Shown piece after piece: positions 1-7,248 of a stretch of 23,243 nt of DNA. The notes under the pieces were generated by a model. The model made no database searches. It saw nothing but the letters and a program-made list of their open reading frames with translations, and was not told the DNA's origin. Origin of the DNA: a virus; the IMG/VR virus record IMGVR_UViG_3300036845_000080, positions 1 to 23,243 of that record. One strand, 5' to 3'. Numbering within the stretch: the first letter of the stretch is position 1; the number at the start of each line of letters is the position of its first letter. The position numbers were made by a program, and so were the translations under genes.

Positions 1-90
1 GAGGCTGGGCTGATGGTGTCCTCGGCGTCGGACGCGGGGCTATACAGCAGTGCGCCGCTGCGACCCAGCATTGCGGGGATGGAGGTATGA
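1..90 (+). CDS. C-terminal end of an unidentified upstream gene (partial)
   Basis: Frame 1 is open from the first base to a TGA at 88-90 and encodes 29 residues ending in GMEV. The stop overlaps the ATG of the next gene in an ATGA junction, the same kind of coupling used throughout this operon, so this is very likely the tail of a real gene. The fragment is too short to show a domain. In phages with this portal and capsid type the large terminase subunit usually lies just upstream of the portal, so terminase is the best positional guess, but nothing in these 29 residues proves it. Confidence 0.5.
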   Translation, partial: EAGLMVSSASDAGLYSSAPLRPSIAGMEV

Positions 91-92
91 CG
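79..92 (+). repeat. 14-base direct repeat, copy 1 (gene junction)
   Basis: The 14 bases atggaggtatgacg occur here and again at 381-394. In both copies the upstream gene reads through the repeat as Met-Glu-Val-stop, with the TGA at the same offset, so the repeat supplies the end of one gene and the GGAGG ribosome-binding sequence of the next. Confidence 0.8.
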
Positions 93-392
93 CGGTACAT
101 TCCAGACATGGACGAGAGGATGACACCTGCGGAGTACAAAGCCTCGAATGCGCGCCATGTTGCAGGGCTGGCCGCGCACCATCTACGGGAGATCTTCAAG
201 GAACTGGAGGAGCATCACGGTCCGTGGGCCGAGCTGATGCTACGGAATGTGCTTGCACGAATGGAGGATCTCCATCGCGTTGCATGGGACACCGATAACC
301 CCAAGGTGTTCTGCCCGCCGCCGAAACTGGAACCGCTTCTAATGATAGAAAGCTGCGACATAGAGCGCGCCATCGCCGAAATGGAGGTATGA
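87..392 (+). CDS. Hypothetical phage protein, 101 aa
   Basis: I do not recognise the family. The protein is predicted to be mostly helical, with alternating charged and hydrophobic residues at about 20-65 and a proline-rich stretch (CPPPKLEP) near 76-83. It ends in EMEV, almost the same last residues as the upstream partial gene. The ATG at 87 overlaps the upstream stop; the GGAGG at 81-85 is only one base away, so the upstream GGGG at 75-78 or an internal Met (codon 8 or 12, the latter beginning MTPAEYK) could be the true start. Its position between a probable terminase gene and the portal suggests a packaging or head role, which is inference. Confidence 0.6.
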   Translation: MTRYIPDMDERMTPAEYKASNARHVAGLAAHHLREIFKELEEHHGPWAELMLRNVLARMEDLHRVAWDTDNPKVFCPPPKLEPLLMIESCDIERAIAEMEV

Positions 393-394
393 CG
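381..394 (+). repeat. 14-base direct repeat, copy 2, containing the RBS for the GTG start at 394
   Basis: This is identical to 79-92. Here GGAGG (383-387) lies six bases before a GTG at 394, while the overlapping ATG at 389 opens only a six-codon frame. That decides in favour of the GTG start for the next gene. Confidence 0.75.
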
Positions 395-909
395 TGTCGG
401 GTTCGCTGATCCAGCAATACACGCAGCAGCCGCAGCAGCAGTCGGGCGGCTCACTGCTCATCCCGCAATACACCCAGCCGCAATCTGGCGGCCTCCTGAA
501 CATTAAGCCCGATCCGGGCTACTGGGGCGGCACGGGCGTGAACGCCCCGAAGCCAGCTGTGCAGCAGGCAGCCGCGCCATCCGCGGCACAGCAACAGCCG
601 GCGCAGCAATACGCGTCGCCGAACGCGCAGGCGCAGAGCACGCTGGACGACTACGCGAAGGCGCTGACCGGCACGGGGTATGGGCAGCTGGGCAATGGGC
701 CGATCGATCCCGGCGCGCTGCTGCTGCTTGGGCAGATCAACCCGCAGCTTGCGGCGCAGTACTACACCGGCCCTTACAGCCCGTTCGGTTACGGAGGCGG
801 TAGCGGCTATGGCTCGGGCGGCGGTTCCAGTGGTGGGAGTGCCGGCAACATGAGCGGCGCTGCGGCGGCCGCGCAGGGCGCTGACGTTATGAGCGGCGGG
901 ATCTACTGA
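394..909 (+). CDS. Gln/Gly-rich hypothetical protein, 171 aa
   Basis: The protein begins at GTG 394 with a well-placed GGAGG. The first 40 residues contain two or three imperfect repeats of a QYTQ-PQ-QSGG type, followed by an Ala/Gln-rich linker (about 50-80), a more ordered segment with an LLLLGQINPQLAAQYY core (about 107-125) and a Gly/Ser/Tyr-rich tail. Such low-complexity composition is common in phage structural or internal proteins, but no known domain is visible. Its stop overlaps the ATG of the small membrane protein by one base (TGATG), so it is co-translated with it. Function unknown. Confidence 0.6.
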   Translation: MSGSLIQQYTQQPQQQSGGSLLIPQYTQPQSGGLLNIKPDPGYWGGTGVNAPKPAVQQAAAPSAAQQQPAQQYASPNAQAQSTLDDYAKALTGTGYGQLGNGPIDPGALLLLGQINPQLAAQYYTGPYSPFGYGGGSGYGSGGGSSGGSAGNMSGAAAAAQGADVMSGGIY

Positions 910-1076
910 TGACGCTGCTCCTGATCATCCTGCTGGTGCTGTTGCTCGCGGGTGGTGGCGGCTACGGCTGGCGCTATGGCTACGCATATGGGCCGTACAG
1001 CGTGGTGTGGATACTGCTGATCGTGTTGCTGGTGCTGCTGGTGTTCGGTGGCCCACGGATAGGATGGTGGTCATGA
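909..1076 (+). CDS. Small two-helix membrane protein, 55 aa, DUF3309-like
   Basis: A 55-codon frame runs from ATG 909 (overlapping the previous stop as TGATG) to TGA 1074-1076, which overlaps the portal ATG as ATGA. The product has a Leu/Ile/Val-rich first helix (residues 2-14), a glycine- and tyrosine-rich turn containing GWRYGYAYGPY (20-30) and a second hydrophobic helix (32-47), ending in GWWS. This two-helix plan with a GWGYGP-like loop resembles bacterial DUF3309 mini-proteins, whose function is unknown. It would sit in the inner membrane or in the virion. A holin-like role is conceivable by size and topology but unsupported. Gapless coupling to both neighbours supports it as a real gene. 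Confidence 0.65.
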   Translation: MTLLLIILLVLLLAGGGGYGWRYGYAYGPYSVVWILLIVLLVLLVFGGPRIGWWS

Positions 1077-3886
1077 GCGGCACAGCCGGCAGCACAGCAG
1101 CGCCACCGCCGTTGCCGGGCGGACCCGTGCGTCCCGGCGGACCTGAAACCGGCGGCATCGGCGGTATGGGCGGCATGCAGGGCGGCGGGTTGCTGCAGCC
1201 CAGCGCGTGGCAGTCGCCTAACCCGCCGCCAGTGCCACGCATCCAAGGACTGATGCAGCCGGTTGGCCAGCCGCTCAGCGTCGAGCACATCTTCGCCAAC
1301 ATCACCAAGGCGCCGCCCGACACGATCCCGCACGACCCCGACGACGACATGCCGCCGCAGCTGCGTCCGTACGCGGCAGGGCTGCGACCATCCAACCGGC
1401 CGGTGTCGGCGCAATGGCAGCAGAGCTTCGTCTACGAAAAGCTGGGCAAGAGCGACAGCGAGATTGAGTCGATAGCGCAATACTACTTCAAGATGGCCGA
1501 GCGGTATGACGTGTATCTCGGGCGCGAGCGGATAACGGCAAGCCAGTACTACGCCGGCCGCCCGCTCGGCGACGAGGAACCGGGCCGCAGCCAGCTGGTG
1601 ATGACCACGGTGCGCGACACGATCCGCGCCACGCTGCCGAGCCTGCTGCGCGTGTTTACCGGCGTGGAAGATCCCGTGTCGTTCGAGCCGATGAGCGACG
1701 ACATTACCGGCGACGACAAGCTGGCAACCACACTGGCGCGCCAGGCCACGGACTACTGCCGGTGGGCGCTGTTCACCTGCAACCAAGGCTGGCAGGTGCT
1801 GCACGACGTGCTGCTCGATGCGCTGACACGCAAGGCAGGCTGGTGCCGCTGGTACTGGGGCAAACGTGAGACCACCCGCACCGAGGTGTGCGAGAACCTG
1901 CTGCTGCCGCAGTTGCAACTGCTGCTGGCCGAGCCCGGCATCGAGGCGCAGCGCATCGTGCGGCGACCGATCCAGCAATCGGAATTGCAGCTGCTGATGA
2001 AGGTGCCCGAGGTTGCGATGTATCTGCAGCAGGGCGGCGCGCCGGAATACTGGAGCGCCACGATCACACGGCATGCGGCGCAGAACTGGCCGGTGGTCGA
2101 GGCGGTGCCGAGCCAGTGCGTGTGGGTGGTGTCCGATGCCGACACTATCGATACCGCGAAGGGCATCTTCCACATCCGCGACGTGGTGGCGTCCGACCTG
2201 ATCGAGATGGGACTGCCGGAAGACAAGGTGCTGGCGCACACCGAGCACGCGATGAACCCGCGCATGCGCCGCGAGATCATCGCGCGCAACGAGGCGCAGG
2301 GGCACAATCTGCCGACCACGCCGCCGAACGATCGCAGCATGGCCTTGGTGCGGTATTGCGAGGGCTGGATCAGGTGCGACGCGGACAACGATCACCGCGC
2401 CGAGTTGCTGCACGTGCATATGCTGGGGAATGCAACTGAGCTGGTGCAGTGGGAACGGACGGACGAGACGCCGCTGGCGTGCTTCACGCCGTATCGCGAG
2501 CCGGGGCGGATCATCGGCTCGTCGCAGGCCGACATGGTGATGGACCTGCAACGCGTTGAGACGAGGGTGTTTCGCGCCGTGCTCGACAGCCTCGGGCAAT
2601 CGATGTTTCCGCGCACCAGCGTCGTGCTCGGGCAGGCGAACCTGCAGGACGTGCGGCAGACCGCGATCGGCGCGATTATCCGCGTGTCGCAGCAGGGCGC
2701 GGTGGCCGAGCTCACCAAGCCATTCATGGGCAAGGAAGCGCTGCCGATCCTCGAGGTGCTGGAGAGCATCCGCGAGAACCGCACCGGCATCACGCGGGCC
2801 AGCCAGGGGCTGTCGCTGGATCAGCTGCAGAGCACCACGCCGGTTGCGGTGAGCCAACAGACATCCGCGGCGCAGGACCGGCTCGACATGATGGCGCGGA
2901 CGCTGGCGGAGACCGGTTTGGCGCCACTCTACAGCGGCCTGCTCAAGATGATGGCGCGGCAGCAGGACCGGCCGAACGTCATCCGGCTGCGCGGCCAGTG
3001 GATCTCCATCGACCCGCGCGCCTTGGCGACGATGTGGCAGACCACGGTGAATGTCGGCGGCAAGGGCATGCCGATGGAACGGCTGGCGATGTTGCAGGGC
3101 ATTGCCCAGAAGCAGGAGATGCTGGTGCAGCAGGGCGGGCTGAACAACCCGCTGGCAGGCGTGCCGGAATACCGCAACACGCTGTCGCGCATGCTGGAGA
3201 CAGTCGGCATCGCGGACGTGTCGAGCTACTTCAAGCCGCTGCCTCCGGGCTGGCAGCCGCCACCACCACCGCAGCCACCGCCAGATCCCAGCATGGTGCT
3301 GGCCCAGGTGCAGGGCCAGAAGACCGCAGCCGACATCGAGGACCAGCGCGGTGAGGCGCAGACCAAGCGCGCGCAACTGCTCAGCGACGACGACCGCGAG
3401 CGCGCTCAGGCAGCGCTGCAATACTGGACGCAGGCGTATGCGGTGGCGGCGCAGCACGGCACGCCGCTGCCGGCGATCGGCGAGTTCCAGCAGGCGATGG
3501 CCTCCAAGGCGCCGGCGGTGGGACTGATGCCGCAGGGGCCGATGGCACCGCCGCCGCCGTCATCGCCACAACCCCCGGCGACGGCACAGGGCGCTGGCGG
3601 CCCTCCGAAGCCGCCTGGAGGCCCTCCGGGGGTTCCGCCGATGCAGGGACTGCCCGGCAAGCCGCAGGCGCCCATGATGCCCCAGGGGCCGCTGATACCG
3701 GGTGCCACGGCCGGGGTTGATCCGGCCAACCGCATGGCGGTGCAGCAGGGGCTGCAGGGTAGAGGATTACCGACGGCCTACGGGCAGATCGCGAATAGGG
3801 CTATGTCCAGCGCCTTGTTCGGGCCCGGTGGCCCGGCGATGCCCAAGCCTGGCGGGCAGGGCGTGGCTGGAGCACCAGGAGCGTAG
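1073..3886 (+). CDS. Portal protein (SU10/P22-like podovirus type), 937 aa
   Basis: This is the dodecameric ring at the capsid vertex through which DNA is packaged and ejected. The central part shows typical portal features: a VRDTIRATLPSLLRVF helix near residue 183, a FEPMSDDITGDDKLATT-type segment near 205, helical segments around 500-600, and a TVNVGGKGMPMERLAML segment near 659 that matches the VNVG-type motif of SU10/phiEco32-like and related podovirus portals. The N-terminal 70 residues and the C-terminal part (about 723-743 and 820-885) are rich in Pro and Gly and probably disordered. The frame is open upstream to 1007, but ATG 1073 overlaps the stop of the small membrane protein gene as ATGA and follows AGGA at 1061-1064, so I prefer it. 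The length of over 900 residues is large for a portal, mostly because of the low-complexity tail. Confidence 0.88.
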   Translation: MSGTAGSTAAPPPLPGGPVRPGGPETGGIGGMGGMQGGGLLQPSAWQSPNPPPVPRIQGLMQPVGQPLSVEHIFANITKAPPDTIPHDPDDDMPPQLRPYAAGLRPSNRPVSAQWQQSFVYEKLGKSDSEIESIAQYYFKMAERYDVYLGRERITASQYYAGRPLGDEEPGRSQLVMTTVRDTIRATLPSLLRVFTGVEDPVSFEPMSDDITGDDKLATTLARQATDYCRWALFTCNQGWQVLHDVLLDALTRKAGWCRWYWGKRETTRTEVCENLLLPQLQLLLAEPGIEAQRIVRRPIQQSELQLLMKVPEVAMYLQQGGAPEYWSATITRHAAQNWPVVEAVPSQCVWVVSDADTIDTAKGIFHIRDVVASDLIEMGLPEDKVLAHTEHAMNPRMRREIIARNEAQGHNLPTTPPNDRSMALVRYCEGWIRCDADNDHRAELLHVHMLGNATELVQWERTDETPLACFTPYREPGRIIGSSQADMVMDLQRVETRVFRAVLDSLGQSMFPRTSVVLGQANLQDVRQTAIGAIIRVSQQGAVAELTKPFMGKEALPILEVLESIRENRTGITRASQGLSLDQLQSTTPVAVSQQTSAAQDRLDMMARTLAETGLAPLYSGLLKMMARQQDRPNVIRLRGQWISIDPRALATMWQTTVNVGGKGMPMERLAMLQGIAQKQEMLVQQGGLNNPLAGVPEYRNTLSRMLETVGIADVSSYFKPLPPGWQPPPPPQPPPDPSMVLAQVQGQKTAADIEDQRGEAQTKRAQLLSDDDRERAQAALQYWTQAYAVAAQHGTPLPAIGEFQQAMASKAPAVGLMPQGPMAPPPPSSPQPPATAQGAGGPPKPPGGPPGVPPMQGLPGKPQAPMMPQGPLIPGATAGVDPANRMAVQQGLQGRGLPTAYGQIANRAMSSALFGPGGPAMPKPGGQGVAGAPGA

Positions 3887-3895
3887 GAGGGACAG

Positions 3896-4087
3896 ATGCC
3901 GGGTTTGTTGGATAAAGCGGTCAACCACATCAAAGGGCGCGGCGTCGCAACCAAGAGTGCATGGCCGATGGCGGTCGCGGCGCTGCAGAAGGCCGGTGAC
4001 CTCAAGAAAGGCACCGTGAAGGCGACCAAGCAAGGAACGGCGCGCAATGCAATGACCCGCGCGCAGCGACAGGCGAAACCACCGTGA
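3896..4087 (+). CDS. Small basic hypothetical protein, 63 aa
   Basis: An AGGAGGG sequence precedes the ATG by about six bases, a strong ribosome-binding site and one of the best in the operon. The product is rich in Lys and Arg, with little acidic residue content after position 35, and ends in an RAQRQAKPP tail. No domain is recognised. It may bind DNA or act as an unfolded head accessory; this is a guess from charge and from its position between portal and scaffold. Confidence 0.65.
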   Translation: MPGLLDKAVNHIKGRGVATKSAWPMAVAALQKAGDLKKGTVKATKQGTARNAMTRAQRQAKPP

Positions 4088-4102
4088 ACAGGGAGACGTG
4101 AC

Positions 4103-4279
4103 ATGGTAACCAAAGCATCGCGCTCGCAGAGCACCGGCGGCACGCGGCCGAGCGGCGGCCAGAACAAGCCACCGAGCGGAGGTCCAGCAGGCGCCGGCAA
4201 GGCGCGTGGCGCGGCCAATCTGAGCAGCACCGCCAAGACCACGCCGGGCGGCCGCGGGCCAGTCCCCAAGGCGAAGTAA
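4103..4279 (+). CDS. Tiny Gly/Ser/Lys-rich basic protein, 58 aa
   Basis: A 58-codon frame starts at ATG 4103, seven bases after GGGAG (4091-4095), and ends at TAA 4277-4279, which overlaps the next ATG as TAATG. The product is almost wholly low complexity (Gly, Ser, Pro, Thr, Lys, Arg) with roughly ten basic residues and no acidic ones, so it should be disordered and strongly positive. Together with the preceding gene it forms a pair of tiny basic proteins. Coupling to both neighbours is the main reason to call it a gene. Function unknown. Confidence 0.55.
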   Translation: MVTKASRSQSTGGTRPSGGQNKPPSGGPAGAGKARGAANLSSTAKTTPGGRGPVPKAK

Positions 4280-4533
4280 TGTCCGATCGTGAGGCCCGGT
4301 TCGCGGCTGCGGATGCCGCGCGATTGCGCGAAGACCCAGCGCTGGTGGCGATCCTGCGCGACCTGGAGACGCACGCGGTGAGCGTGTGCGTGACCGACTT
4401 CGACCCGGCCACTCGCGAGCGTGGGCGCTATCTGGCGCTGGCGATCCGCAGTCTGCGCCAGGAAATCCAGGACCGCATCGACAACGTGCTGGTGGCGGAA
4501 CACGCCCGACAACGAGCAATGGCATCCGAATGA
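4279..4533 (+). CDS. Small helical hypothetical phage protein, 84 aa
   Basis: The product is predicted to be almost all helix, with heptad-like segments at about 5-30 and 50-80 (YLALAIRSLRQEIQDRIDNV), and could form a coiled coil or helical hairpin. It begins in a TAATG overlap with the preceding gene and ends in an ATGA overlap with the following one. Small helical proteins of this kind are often found between portal and scaffold genes; I cannot assign a function. Confidence 0.65.
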   Translation: MSDREARFAAADAARLREDPALVAILRDLETHAVSVCVTDFDPATRERGRYLALAIRSLRQEIQDRIDNVLVAEHARQRAMASE

Positions 4534-4877
4534 GCGACATCATTGAGTTTACTCGGCAACTCAAGACCAAGCTCAGGGCGATGGGCGATAAGTTGCCTAT
4601 TGGCACGACGGTGCGCGTAATGGGCGCGGTAAATGCGAATATAGGTCCTACCACCACTGTGAAGGACCTGCTTGCTATGTCTGAGCAGGAATGGTTGCGG
4701 ACGCCCAATCTCGGCAAGATCAGCGCGGGGCATCTCATGAGCGTACTGCATCCGCCATTAAACATAGCAGAATACGCCGCAATCGCCGACCTAACCACCG
4801 AACGACTGATCGATGAGTTACAGCGGCGCGGATACGCCGTGCAACTCACTAGACCACCCAATGGACATGACCCATGA
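4530..4877 (+). CDS. Protein with RNA polymerase alpha C-terminal-domain-like helix-hairpin-helix, 115 aa
   Basis: Residues 28-77 look like the C-terminal domain of bacterial RpoA: TTVRVMGAVNANIG, then TVKDLLAMSEQEWLRTPNLG and KISAGHLMSVL. In E. coli alpha this is TVR...NI...IGDLV...LLKTPNLGKKS. The TPNLGK-S core is nearly identical, and the residues matching Arg265, Asn294, Gly296 and Ser299 are kept, while Lys298 is Ile and Glu302 is His. In RpoA these surfaces contact AT-rich promoter DNA and activators. The C-terminal part has an LTTERLIDELQRRGYAV helix. The frame is open upstream to 4386, but ATG 4530 overlaps the previous stop as ATGA. The gene uses more A/T-ending codons than its neighbours, which hints at separate acquisition. 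Whether it touches host polymerase or only DNA is unknown. Confidence 0.75.
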   Translation: MSDIIEFTRQLKTKLRAMGDKLPIGTTVRVMGAVNANIGPTTTVKDLLAMSEQEWLRTPNLGKISAGHLMSVLHPPLNIAEYAAIADLTTERLIDELQRRGYAVQLTRPPNGHDP

Positions 4878-5980
4878 GCGACTCAATCTCCACGCCGGCC
4901 AACACGCCGGCACCAGCCCCCGCCGTCATTCCAGGCGGCGGTGGCACTGACGCCGGCACAGCGCTGCCGCCGGCACGCGATCAACCAGGTCTGTCGATCA
5001 GCGAGGCCGGGCGGCTGCTCAACCAGCAGCGCCGCGCGGCACAGGGTGCGCCACAGCGCGCCGAGGCTCCAGCACGTGTCGAGGCACCCAACCGCGTGCA
5101 GGCACCGCCAGCGGCGCCCACAGAGGCGCCGGCGGCCACACCCGCGGCGGCACCCGCTGGAGACGCGGCGCTTGATACCATGGCAAAAGCATTGGGCCTG
5201 CCGGAAGGCATCGCACCGACGCTGCCTGGTCTGGAGACACCGCGCGATACGTCCGGCCCTACGATCGACATCGGCGACGGGCGTGTGCTCAACGCCGCCG
5301 AGGTGCGCCGCGCGATCGCCGCCGCCACCGACTACACCCAGAAGACCCAGGCACTGGCACGCGACCGGCAGGCACTCCAGCAGCAGCAGGAAGCGCTGGC
5401 CACCGTGCTGCCCTACATCCAGCCCGAACTCGCCCGCGTCCAGCAGCAACTCCAGGGCGTGCAGCGACCGGACCCCACGCTGATCGACACCAACCCACAG
5501 GAATACCTACGCCAGCGTGCCGCCTACGAAGCCGCGGCCGATGAGCAGGGCCGCATGGGCACGCTCACCCAACTCCAGCAGCAGGCGATGGAACGCGCGC
5601 TGTCGGAGCAGGTAAGCCGCAGCAACGAGGCGCTGGCCAAGGAGTTCCCCGACTGGGGCGACCCGCAGAAGCGCAGCGAGTGGCAGCAGCGCATCGCCAC
5701 CTGGGCAATGGATACGGGAGGCTTTCAGAAGCAGGAACTCGCGCGGCTGGCCGATCACCGCCAGCTGAAAGTCATGATGAAGGCGATGATGTTCGATGCG
5801 CTGAAGGAAGGCGCGGTGACGCGCGCACCGCAGCAGCAGCGGCCAGCCCGCGGCTCCGCGCCGCCGCCCGCACCAGCCGCCGCCGTCTCTAGCGCCGAGC
5901 AGGCGTTCCAGGCGAGGCCGAACATCAGGAACGCCGCCAACCTGCTAACCGCCCAGCGGGCCGCCGCCCAGCGCCGTTGA
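4874..5980 (+). CDS. Capsid scaffolding protein, 368 aa
   Basis: Scaffolding proteins direct procapsid assembly and are then removed. This one has the usual build: a disordered Pro/Ala-rich N-terminus (1-97), a short ordered segment (IDIGDGRVLNAAEVRRAI, about 133-150) leading into DYTQKTQALARDRQAL and a Gln-rich coiled coil (about 150-200), a helical region (203-313) and a Pro/Ala-rich end. The YTQKTQ-L pattern entering a long coiled coil is typical of podovirus scaffolds. It starts in an ATGA overlap and is followed, after a gap, by the capsid gene. The very high Gln content is notable. No protease gene is visible nearby, so release without cleavage, as in P22, is plausible but unproven. Confidence 0.82.
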   Translation: MSDSISTPANTPAPAPAVIPGGGGTDAGTALPPARDQPGLSISEAGRLLNQQRRAAQGAPQRAEAPARVEAPNRVQAPPAAPTEAPAATPAAAPAGDAALDTMAKALGLPEGIAPTLPGLETPRDTSGPTIDIGDGRVLNAAEVRRAIAAATDYTQKTQALARDRQALQQQQEALATVLPYIQPELARVQQQLQGVQRPDPTLIDTNPQEYLRQRAAYEAAADEQGRMGTLTQLQQQAMERALSEQVSRSNEALAKEFPDWGDPQKRSEWQQRIATWAMDTGGFQKQELARLADHRQLKVMMKAMMFDALKEGAVTRAPQQQRPARGSAPPPAPAAAVSSAEQAFQARPNIRNAANLLTAQRAAAQRR

Positions 5981-6267
5981 CGCGGCTTCGGCCGGAGTTG
6001 TAAGGCCACAACCGACACGCGGCGGAGTGCGCTGAGCGGGTCGCTGCTACCGCAAGCGGCAGACGGCCTGTCCTCCCGGTTCATGTCCCGTCGCGTGCCT
6101 CGTGCCGTCGCTGGCCTGATGTCGCCGGTCCTCAGACGCCTCGGAGTGGCAACGCCATGTCCCGAGTGACGGGCTGAACAGACCGACAGTCACTGACCAT
6201 TGCGAACCAATCCCATCGGTTCAACGCGCTGAAGCGCTCTGCGCTCGCGCCTGCAATGGAGTGACTT
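5981..6267 (+). other. 287-base non-coding gap before the capsid gene
   Basis: This is the only long stretch without a convincing gene in the + operon; every other junction is a few bases or an overlap. I see no good sigma-70 promoter, no hairpin followed by a T-run, and no frame with a plausible ribosome-binding site. It holds weak inverted repeats (for example GTTGT...ACAAC near 5998-6013 and the hairpin at 6204-6222) and the repeated word catgtcccg (about 6082 and 6151). It may be a leader or processing region that lets the capsid gene be expressed more strongly than its neighbours, or the remnant of a deleted gene. Confidence 0.5.
6204..6222 (+). promoter_or_regulatory. Short hairpin upstream of the capsid gene
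   Basis: GAACCAAT, a CCC loop and ATCGGTTC form eight-base arms with one A-C mismatch, about 45 bases before the capsid ATG. There is no U-rich tail, so it is not a standard terminator. It could stabilise the 5' end of a processed capsid mRNA. Chance occurrence cannot be excluded. Confidence 0.25.
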
Positions 6268-7248
6268 ATGGCTCTCGCCGCAATGGGCTCCGCGCCCGCT
6301 GGCACCTACATCGAAACCGGCGCCGTCGGTGTCCGAGAAGACCTCGCAAATATCATTTACCGTATCGATCCGGATGAAACACCGCTGGTATCAGCGTGTG
6401 CGAGGGTCGGAGCGTCACAGACGCTAACAGAGTGGTTAGTTCAGGAGTTGAATCCGGCTTATGATAACTTCCAGCCCGAAGGCTTCACTGCCGTAATGCA
6501 GGCGGTGCTCAAGCCGGTGCGGCTCAACAACGTCTGCCAGATCATCGCCCACACCGTCGGCGTGTCCAACACCCTGCGCGTGGTCGACGTGGCCGGCGGC
6601 GAGGATGAATACAACCGCCAGATGATCCTGCGCGGCATGGAGTGCAAGCGCGACCTCGAGCTCGCCATCACCGCCCCGACCATCAAGACCGTCACCGACC
6701 CGCGCCACATGAGCGGACTGCCGACCTACTGCATCAACGGTGCGCGCGGCGCCACCGGCACCATGCCAACCGGCGACGGCTCCAACGCCGGCACCGTCGG
6801 CACGCTCTACGATCTCACGCTGGGCGTCGTGCAGACCGCGATGCAGCAATGCTGGCAGGCCGGCGGCAAGCCCGACCTCGGCATCATGTCAGGCTCGGTG
6901 AAGCTGTACTTCGCCACCCTGTCGCAAGGCGGCACCAACAACGCCATCGTCGCGCAGAACATCGTCACCGCATCACCGCGCGACTCCATGACCATCCAGG
7001 GCGCGGTCGACGTGTTCCGCACCGACTTCGGCACCCTGCAACTCGCACCCGACCGGTTCTGCCCCGCCCATCAGATGCTGCTAGTATCGACAGACTATAT
7101 CGAGCTGGCTCCATTGCCGGAGCGCGACATGATACAGCAAGACTACGCACAAACTGGCGACAATAGTCAGGGCGGTGTAGTATTCGAAGGATGCCTTCGG
7201 CCCACGGCCCCGAAAAGCCACGCCTGGATCGCTGACCTCAACCAATGA
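6268..7248 (+). CDS. Major capsid protein (SU10 major head protein / DUF5309 family), 326 aa
   Basis: This is the shell-forming protein, expected to have the HK97 fold. The N-terminus shows the family signature: TYIETGAVGVREDLANIIY at about 13-31, followed by IDPDETPLVSACARVG. The C-terminal half keeps the conserved pattern of this family, including LAPDRFCPAHQMLLVSTDYI near 259-278 and LPERDMIQQDYAQTGDN near 283-299. Length fits the family. A GGAG lies a few bases before the ATG after the 287-base gap. Codon use is uneven: about 6330-6480 and 7080-7190 use more A/T-ending codons than the strongly GC-rich centre, which suggests a mosaic gene. The stop overlaps the next ATG as ATGA. Confidence 0.88.
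   Translation: MALAAMGSAPAGTYIETGAVGVREDLANIIYRIDPDETPLVSACARVGASQTLTEWLVQELNPAYDNFQPEGFTAVMQAVLKPVRLNNVCQIIAHTVGVSNTLRVVDVAGGEDEYNRQMILRGMECKRDLELAITAPTIKTVTDPRHMSGLPTYCINGARGATGTMPTGDGSNAGTVGTLYDLTLGVVQTAMQQCWQAGGKPDLGIMSGSVKLYFATLSQGGTNNAIVAQNIVTASPRDSMTIQGAVDVFRTDFGTLQLAPDRFCPAHQMLLVSTDYIELAPLPERDMIQQDYAQTGDNSQGGVVFEGCLRPTAPKSHAWIADLNQ

Noticed and set aside
1007-1072. Upstream extension of the portal gene to 1007
   Set aside because: The segment would overlap the coding part of the small membrane protein by 70 bases; the ATG at 1073 has an ATGA overlap and an AGGA upstream.
980-3457. An 825-codon open frame on the minus strand opposite the portal gene
   Set aside because: It is antisense to a clear portal gene, has His/Arg/Leu-rich composition typical of GC-rich shadow frames, and shows no domain or ribosome-binding site.
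5998-6070. Inverted repeats in the gap before the capsid gene as terminators
   Set aside because: The stems are short or bulged and none is followed by a T-run.
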